DNA of 64,000 bases. Source: Anagrus nilaparvatae. Taxonomy: Eukaryota > Arthropoda > Insecta > Hymenoptera > Mymaridae. This document shows positions 57,611 to 64,000 of this stretch, in pieces. A program made the translations under genes and the position numbers. Location: the NCBI GenBank assembly GCA_022575985.1, contig JAKSXM010000247.1, forward strand, positions 4,859,501-4,923,500. The letters are read 5' to 3'. The notes beneath the pieces are model-generated. The model did not search any database. It was not told the origin of the DNA and was given only the letters and a program-made list of their open reading frames with translations. Each line of letters opens with the position of its first letter. Position 1 is the stretch's first letter.

Positions 57611-60350
57611 GGCGGGCGGGTCCTTTACGGGTCATCCAAAATCAAAAAAATTTTTTTTCTTTTAAACTATTTAAAAATATGTCGAAAATATGTAGAAAAA
57701 ATTTCAAATCGATATCTTGATTATTTAAAAAGTGATGGGCTTTTAAAGCAGGTCGCGCGACATAAAGATATTATGAATATTTTAATGATTTTTGAACGCG
57801 GTGGTTCTTTTGTATTAAAGACTCATTACGGCTGCTATATTTTGTTATTATTTAGTTTAGTTTATAAACCCGAATTTTTAGAGTGGGGGAACATTCCAAA
57901 ACTATAAACAATTTTTGTTTTTAATGTTTACATTGAAATATTTATCGTTTTTAGTGCACTTTTGAACACCGTTTAAGTTTTGTTTATTATTGTTCGGTAG
58001 TATTATTTTATACTGTAAAATATTTTTGAAAATGAGTGTATATCCAAAAGGTATCCGTGAAGAAACTTATCGACATTCAAGACCAAGAAAAAGGAAAATG
58101 AATAGTGATTTTGGTAAAATTCCCGAAAAAGAAGCAAATGAAAATGAAAGCGCTAGTTCCAAAAAAATAGATGCGCATGGCTTTGAAAATGTGACATCGA
58201 ATCCTTTGCATGCTTATCGTATAATTGAATTTTTTACAGTTTTTGGATCTTTATCACAGTTCATTATCTGTCGTAATTGTAGAAAAGATATTAAGTTTGA
58301 AGAAACGTCACATCGAGGTTTGGGTTTCAAATTAGTTTTAAAATGTGGATGCCGTCAGCGTGAAATAAATTCTGGACCTGGAATAAATACAGGATTTGAA
58401 ATTAATCGTAGAATTGTATTAGTTTCACGTCTATTGGGCATAGGTAGAGAAGGTATAAACTTATTTTGTAATCTTATGGATATGTGCGATGGTATAAGTA
58501 AAACCGCATATGTTAAAATAATCGGACACATTCACGAAGCTTCAAGAAATGTATTCAAAAGCGTATGTGAAAAGGCAGTTCGTGAAGAACAAGAAGAAAA
58601 TGCAAAAAATGAAATACCTTTGAAGAATTTAAAAGTATCAGGAGATGGAACGTGGAAAAAACGGGGTTACACTTCATTATATGGCGTATTAAGCCTCATT
58701 GGTTATTATACAGGCAAAGTAGTAGATTTGGTTGTTAAAAGTAAATTTTGCCAAGGCTGCATACTTTGGGAAGGGAAAGAGGATACAGAAGAATATGAGC
58801 TATGGAAAGAAAGTCACGAAAATGTATGTTCGATGAACCACGAGGGTTCTTCAGGAGGCATGGAGGTGCAAGGTATGCTGGAAATGTTTGGACGATCGGA
58901 AGAAAATTATGGAGTGAAATACAAAATATATATAGGTGATGGAGATAGTAAAACATTTACAAATATAGTGGCCTCCAAACCATATGGTGAAAATTTTATT
59001 ATTGAAAAACGTGAATGTATTGGCCATGTATCCAAAAGAATGGGTACACGCCTTCGAGAAGTTAGAAAAAAAGAAAAACTTGGTGGGAAAGGATTGCTTA
59101 CTAATGATCTAATAAAAAAACTGTCAATTTATTATGGATTGGCAATCCGCAGAAATAGTGACAATGTAAAAGAAATGAAAAAAGCTATTCTTGCCACTTT
59201 TTATCATAAAATTTCCACGGACAAGAAGCCACAGCACAAATGGTGTCCAACTGGCGTAGACAGCTGGTGTGGATGGCAAAAAGCTAAAGCTAAAAAACAA
59301 AACATGAAAGATTTTGAACATCCTCCAACATTAGATCCTAAGGTGCAGATACACATATTACCTATTTATGAAGACCTTTCACGGGATGATCTGCTTCAAA
59401 GATGTTTAGGTGGACATACTCAAAATGCAAATGAATGTTTTAATTCTACTATTTGGCGGTTGGCACCAAAACATCTGAACAGTGGCCTAAAAATCATTGA
59501 AATAGCATCTTTTATAGCCACTAGCATTTTCAATGAAGGATACTGTTCCTTTTTACATATAATGGAACAATGCAAGATAGTTATTGGACGTCGTTGCTTG
59601 GAATTCGCTAAAAATGCTGACTGTGTTAGAATTAAGAGAGAAAATCGTAAGAGCTCGTTTAATAGCAAGGAGGCCAGAAAGGCTCGCAGGGAGCAACAAG
59701 ATATGGAAAATAGTTTTTTAGAAGCAGCGGAAGGACTACTGTATGGTCCAGGAATAGCTGATTAGCCGGTAAGTTATACTTTTCATCGATATTTCACTTA
59801 AAAAAACTTTAAACGCGTTTTTCTCGATACAACGTTTATTGAACTTGCGTGCAGTGTAGCTCAAAATCTACTAAACTAATCATCACGAAAATTTAAATAA
59901 AAGTAACTGATAATATTTTAAAACATATGAATGAAAGGGATTTTGAATATTGGTTTCCAAAATTTTTTTATTAACAAAAAAAAAAAAAAAATAACGAAAA
60001 TCACGGATTTTTTTTTTCAAGTTGAATAAATCTTTGAGTTTTGAAAAAATAAAAATTCTGCTTCATTCATATGGAAGATATATGATTAAAAAAATAAAAT
60101 TTTTCACTTTCGTGTGTTTCAGATGATCCTGGCAGCCTCTAGACTGCACGCAACCAAAAAAAGGTCTAGCACGGTTATAGCAACCATCAGCGCCATCTTT
60201 AATTTATTTAAAAAAAAAAAAATAATTTGTATTTTTTAATAAATTATCTTTCATTTGCAACAATTTTCACGTGTCTAAGTTAATTATTTCTACCCGAAAA
60301 AAGCAAACGAAAATCACTTTTTTTTCTTGTCTGTAAAGGACCCGCCCGCC
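57611..60350 (+). mobile_element. Complete Kolobok/Mutator-like DNA transposon (2.74 kb)
   Basis: Terminal inverted repeats GGCGGGCGGGTCCTTTACGG (57611) and its complement with one mismatch (ending 60350). TTAA on both sides (57607-57610 and 60351-60354). It carries one intact transposase gene. The flanks together form the small repeat that occurs without insertion at 26676-26757. Terminal repeats, target duplication and open frame are all preserved, so the copy is young and might be autonomous. Confidence 0.88.
58032..59765 (+). CDS. Mutator-like/Kolobok transposase, intact
   Basis: 577 codons from the ATG at 58032 to TAG at 59763-59765. The frame is open upstream to 57990 without an earlier ATG. 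An N-terminal basic region is followed by a Cys pair (CRNCRKD and CGCRQRE). Then come SGDGTWKKRGYTSLYGVLS (first Asp), YIGDGDSKTF-type IGDGDSKTF (second Asp), ECIGHVSKRMGTRLREV (Cys/His box), KWCPTG.DSWCGW and GGHTQNANECFNSTIWRLAP (Glu), ending in LLYGPGIAD. This order is that of the insect protein family labelled Mutator-like transposase; TTAA duplication points to the Kolobok superfamily. It should cut and reinsert its own element. No frameshift is present. An ordinary host gene is unlikely given the terminal repeats around it. Confidence 0.88.
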   Translation: MSVYPKGIREETYRHSRPRKRKMNSDFGKIPEKEANENESASSKKIDAHGFENVTSNPLHAYRIIEFFTVFGSLSQFIICRNCRKDIKFEETSHRGLGFKLVLKCGCRQREINSGPGINTGFEINRRIVLVSRLLGIGREGINLFCNLMDMCDGISKTAYVKIIGHIHEASRNVFKSVCEKAVREEQEENAKNEIPLKNLKVSGDGTWKKRGYTSLYGVLSLIGYYTGKVVDLVVKSKFCQGCILWEGKEDTEEYELWKESHENVCSMNHEGSSGGMEVQGMLEMFGRSEENYGVKYKIYIGDGDSKTFTNIVASKPYGENFIIEKRECIGHVSKRMGTRLREVRKKEKLGGKGLLTNDLIKKLSIYYGLAIRRNSDNVKEMKKAILATFYHKISTDKKPQHKWCPTGVDSWCGWQKAKAKKQNMKDFEHPPTLDPKVQIHILPIYEDLSRDDLLQRCLGGHTQNANECFNSTIWRLAPKHLNSGLKIIEIASFIATSIFNEGYCSFLHIMEQCKIVIGRRCLEFAKNADCVRIKRENRKSSFNSKEARKARREQQDMENSFLEAAEGLLYGPGIAD

Positions 60351-60354
60351 TTAA

Positions 60355-63300
60355 AACGCGTGCTGAAATTTAACAAAAAATTTTACTCTCGCATTTTACG
60401 CCTGGGCGGGCAAAAAAATAGTTTTTTTTTTTATTAACAGACCTGCCCACTGTAAAATAAACAATTATCTTTGGAGGGGGGAAACCACTGTTATTAAAAT
60501 TTATTTATTTACGTATTAATAATTAGTTAAAATTAATAATTTATTAATTATTCACGTAATTATTAGTTAACTAAGTGATTTTAATAAATATTTCATTGAT
60601 TACCGTAATTTTATTTAATTATCGTTGAAATAACCACTGATAATTTTTTAATTTTATTTTTATTTTTATTTTTATTTTATTTTACAGTGTGACAACCTAA
60701 CTTATCTCACTTGATAACTAAGGAGAACTAAATAGGAAAAACCAAAACTCAATTATGTAATAAGATTCGATAATCTATGAAAACTCGATGAAAACCAATG
60801 TTTATAGTCTTTTATGTTTTATAATTTTATATTTTTCATATTCAGTTGAAACCAATTATCCAATCTATTTACATACTTAAAGCTGAATTTGTTTTATAGT
60901 TAATATTTTATATTATCTAACTTGTTTTAAGTAAAATATTGTGAATTAAAGATTAATTTTTATTAAATGAAAATTAATACTAGTGAATTTTGTGCATAAA
61001 TTTGTAAAAGGAAATCTAATCAAGTAAGTTTTATAAAAATTAATATTTTTTTGGTGATACATTATTATTAAACCATTAACAACAAAGGATACATTATGTG
61101 TCAAAAAAAGTAGATAATTTAGTGTAAAAATTTCCATTGAAAGGGTTTATGGGTCAAAGAAATTAAATAAAATCTTTAAAATCCAACGAAAATAAATCGG
61201 TGTTTTAGTTTTTCGAGGGTCTGTTGTGGCTTAGATATCTAAATCATATAGAAAGCAGTGAATTTTTTGATAAAGCTTCGGATGATACTATTTAAGTTAG
61301 GTTTGGTTTCAAGTGACAAATCAGTATACTTATCTAGCAATAAGTATTCTGCCTTCACAGAATATTTTTTGCTCTACATAATTTTCACTCTACATTGTAA
61401 AAAAAACCAACTTTAAAAAACAAAATCCGTATGCAGGAAGTAAATTTTTGTATCTCATGATAACTAGAAATCTTATAAATTAAATGAAATCTGGCAAATT
61501 TCCGCTTTTACTTAACGGGTTTTTTTAAAGATGACGAAAAAATCGGATTTTAATTCACTATATACTGTGCTTCGAAGTATTTTTCCCTGAAAGTATTATC
61601 AACAATTAAAAAGTTGAAAGTCACGTTACCAATTAAAAATCTGACTAAAAATTTGGATTCTGCGGAAAAGAAAGATTAAAATATCTCATTTTTTTAAATT
61701 ATGCTATATTAATTAAAATTAATCGGGAAATTTTTTCAAATTTCGCTGATTTAACATAAAAGCTAATAAAAACATAAAAAGATATGAGTATTTTTACCAG
61801 AAAATACGTTTGAATAGTACCTAAAATAAAAAAATAATTACGGCCACTCGGCGACTGCAATGATTTACTGGTAGTTTAATCCTTATTGAAAAAAAACGTG
61901 AACAATAAATCGGCAATGGAAACAAAATAATATATTACGAGCCCGTGTCAAGAAAAGTAAAGAATGGCCAAAATTGCACGTAAATTACCATCCAAGGCAA
62001 AGCCAAGGTTGCTAAACTGCTATTTAGGTCTTTCTTTATTTATGGACAAGGGTCGTGTACAATTTTTCTTCGTCAGTGGCGAAAAAAACATGTTTTTCCC
62101 GGTCGCGCAGCAGCCAGGAAATACGTGGTTTCTGGCTGCTGACAAGAAATAGATTTTGCCTCTTTTATTTCAAAAACCGCGTTTTTATATCCAGTGTTTA
62201 TATCTGAACTACCCCAAATTTTGAAAGTAACTTTCTTGTTACATAAAATTTTTAAAAATATATGAAAAATTCGGATTGCCAAGGAACAACCACCGTAAAA
62301 GAAAAAAAAATTTTCTTTTTACAACGAAATTTAGCTAAGATATGGTCAATTAAAGATTTTACTCAAATTTTTAATTGAAATTATATTAAAAAAAGCATTT
62401 TTCTAAAATCCAAATATGCAATATTCGCTTGATTTTCATCTTACAATAACAATTTATTTTTATTCGATTAATTTTTCTCTGATTATTCATTTCTTAAAAA
62501 AAAAATATATTTTAATGACCAAATGTTAATTTTCAGATCAAAAACCAATATAAAACTGTGTTAAATAAATTTTGCTGCTTATAGTTTTCAAAGAATTAAA
62601 AATTTGTTTTTTTTTTTGTATTTTTTGTTGGCAAAAGTTTTGAGAGAAAAAGTTTTTCTAAATAGGCGTGTGTCCGTAAAATTTTTTTTTTTTATTTTTA
62701 ATGCTATTAAAACGTATTTTCTGGTAGAAATGCTTATATAAACTTAGTTAAAATTTCCTGCGGAATCTAAATTTTTGGTCAAATTTTCAATTGGCCACGT
62801 CACTTGGACGGGAAGTTTGAGATTTATAAGAAATGAACTTATAATGCTGCAATTTTCGGATCTAGAGTTCTCAAAAAGCAATGTACCATCGAAATCTTTT
62901 TACGCCAATAAATATTTTAGTTTTCGCTTATTTTTTTAATTAAATTTTTTTTTAATTTTGAACTGTCGTTTTGAAAAATTTTATAATTTTTTAATGAGGT
63001 TTTTTTATATTGAATTTTTTTTGAAATGGCAACTAAAAATAAACTATGCCACCTATATTTAGCTACCAAATTTTGATTTTTGGCAGCCTTTTTGTACTTT
63101 TCACATATTTTTGTAAATGCACTCAATATTTTCTAATTTTTAGCGCCAAGAAATAGGGTAGAAAAGTTCGGAATGGACGAGAAAATAATGATTTAAGAAT
63201 TTTGTTATATAAAAAATTTATAAATATAAAAAATCTGATCATATTCACTGTGGCTTTCATGGAAATTTTTAACGTGCTTTCTGTTGTTGATGGGGATAAG

Positions 63301-63356
63301 TTATTCTATTTATTAATTTTTATATTAAACCACTCATTTAGATAAGTATTCAAATA
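60355..63356. other. AT-rich non-coding sequence
   Basis: 60355-60440 is the right half of the small dispersed repeat. Beyond it there is no gene that I can recognise. A less AT-rich part at 61840-62170 has a frame of 62 codons (61964-62152) with no known similarity and a 10-bp-stem hairpin. The rest is AT-rich without visible element ends. Confidence 0.5.
62108..62141. repeat. Perfect 10-bp hairpin
   Basis: CAGCAGCCAG (62108-62117) and CTGGCTGCTG (62132-62141) with a 14-nt loop. Its GC-rich stem stands out from the AT-rich flanks. Confidence 0.7.
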
Positions 63357-64000
63357 ATGCCTTCTCATTCTGATCGATGTGTCAGCCTATTCGCAAAACC
63401 TGGTGAAAATAAGCACTTATTAAAAACAGGCCAAAAAGTGTCTAAGAATATTTTAAATAGCTTTCCAAATATACCAAAAAATTCTTGGATTTGTAGTAAA
63501 TGTGAAAAAAGGGCCAATAAGGAAAGAAAGGAAAAGCAAATGAGTAAAGGATCTGATAGTTTTATTGAAAACACAGAAATTGATGAAAATATTATAGAAT
63601 TAAATAACGATTTAAAAAACTGTACGGAGCAAAATTATACTGTTACTGAATAACGTAAAGAAGATGAATCTAGTGATTTTATTACAAGCATGGAATTAGA
63701 AGAGAGTATAGATTCAGGTAATAATTCAGAAAATAATAGTAATAGTCTCAATGATGTAAAATCACTTAGGGAAATTGAATTAGAAGAAATACTAAATAAT
63801 TTGAAAAGCAAATTTTGATCTTTGCCGAAAAATGATCCATTAAAGCTACGTATTCTTACCTTAGCCCCATTGTCCTGGAGCGAAAGAAAAATAGCTTCTG
63901 AATTCGAAACAACTTGTCATATGGCAAAACAATCTAAAAAATTAAGAGCTAGTAAGGGTGTATTAGGAGAAACTACTGCAAAATCTAGATATTGTCTACC
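63357..64000 (+). pseudogene. Transposon-like protein with two in-frame stops, cut by window end
   Basis: From ATG 63357 the frame reads MPSHSDRCVSLFAKPGEN and WICSKCEKRANKERKEK (a Cys pair), reaches TAA at 63651-63653, continues in the same frame through an acidic Ser/Asn-rich part to TGA at 63816-63818, then goes on LKLRILTLAPLSWSERKIAS and KKLRASKGVLGETTAKSR to the window end. The last block resembles a recurrent arthropod/cnidarian protein family of mobile-element origin that I cannot name with certainty. Two nonsense changes but no frameshift suggest a rather recent loss. Confidence 0.6.

Noticed and set aside
58735..59668. Three - strand frames inside the Kolobok-like gene
   Set aside because: They are antisense to the intact transposase frame.
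36393..64000. Further CNH exons of the kinase
   Set aside because: I looked for the next propeller blades on the + strand and found no frame with suitable sequence and splice sites.

Overview
This is a very AT-rich animal nuclear DNA window, almost certainly from an insect or another arthropod. The only convincing host gene is the CNH (citron homology) domain of an MRCK / Genghis Khan-type kinase on the + strand. It is present as two exons, 25324-25459 and 36151-36392, joined by a 10.7-kb intron with a codon split across the junction. The rest, more than 99 per cent of the window, lies in introns or flanks of that gene and is built almost wholly from transposable elements, foldback elements and tandem arrays. 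No tRNA, rRNA or CRISPR was seen.

Region by region. 1-4700: TTAA- and TA-inserted foldback elements and C-rich minisatellites. 4750-11170: a decayed R1-like LINE on the - strand, cut near its 3' end by two further foldback elements; a second R1-like fragment follows on the + strand (11223-12066). 12085-15359: an AT-rich array carrying a 2.3-kb palindromic TTAA element made of four direct and four inverted ~305-bp units. 16087-22245: a hAT-like transposase pseudogene (- strand) that has received a Penelope-like element, which itself received a MITE, plus a separate TTAA MITE; each boundary can be read from target duplications and from coding frames that become continuous when the insert is removed. 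22246-36150: intron with MITEs, LINE tails, head-to-head AT-rich arrays, a Maverick/Polinton-type integrase remnant and a third R1-like fragment.

37221-50523: a roughly 13-kb region whose ends are matching inverted repeats. It is filled with satellite-like arrays and interrupted by a foldback element, a solo LTR, an inner stem-loop and a large foldback in its right arm. 50812-56720: remnants of a second LINE type, a hAT fragment flanked by two nested classes of inverted arrays (palindromic CCGTATATACGG and GC-rich GAGGC arrays), and a Ty1/copia reverse transcriptase fragment. 57611-60350: a complete DNA transposon with an intact 577-codon transposase of the Mutator-like/Kolobok kind, near-perfect terminal repeats and TTAA flanks. 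63357-64000: a transposon-like reading frame with two in-frame stops that runs off the window.

Species cannot be fixed from this. The kinase, R1-like LINEs, Penelope element and Kolobok-like transposase all fit an arthropod. The most unusual material is the set of large palindromic non-autonomous elements that share a GGGTCGCTGA motif, the giant inverted-repeat region, and the intact Kolobok-like transposon.
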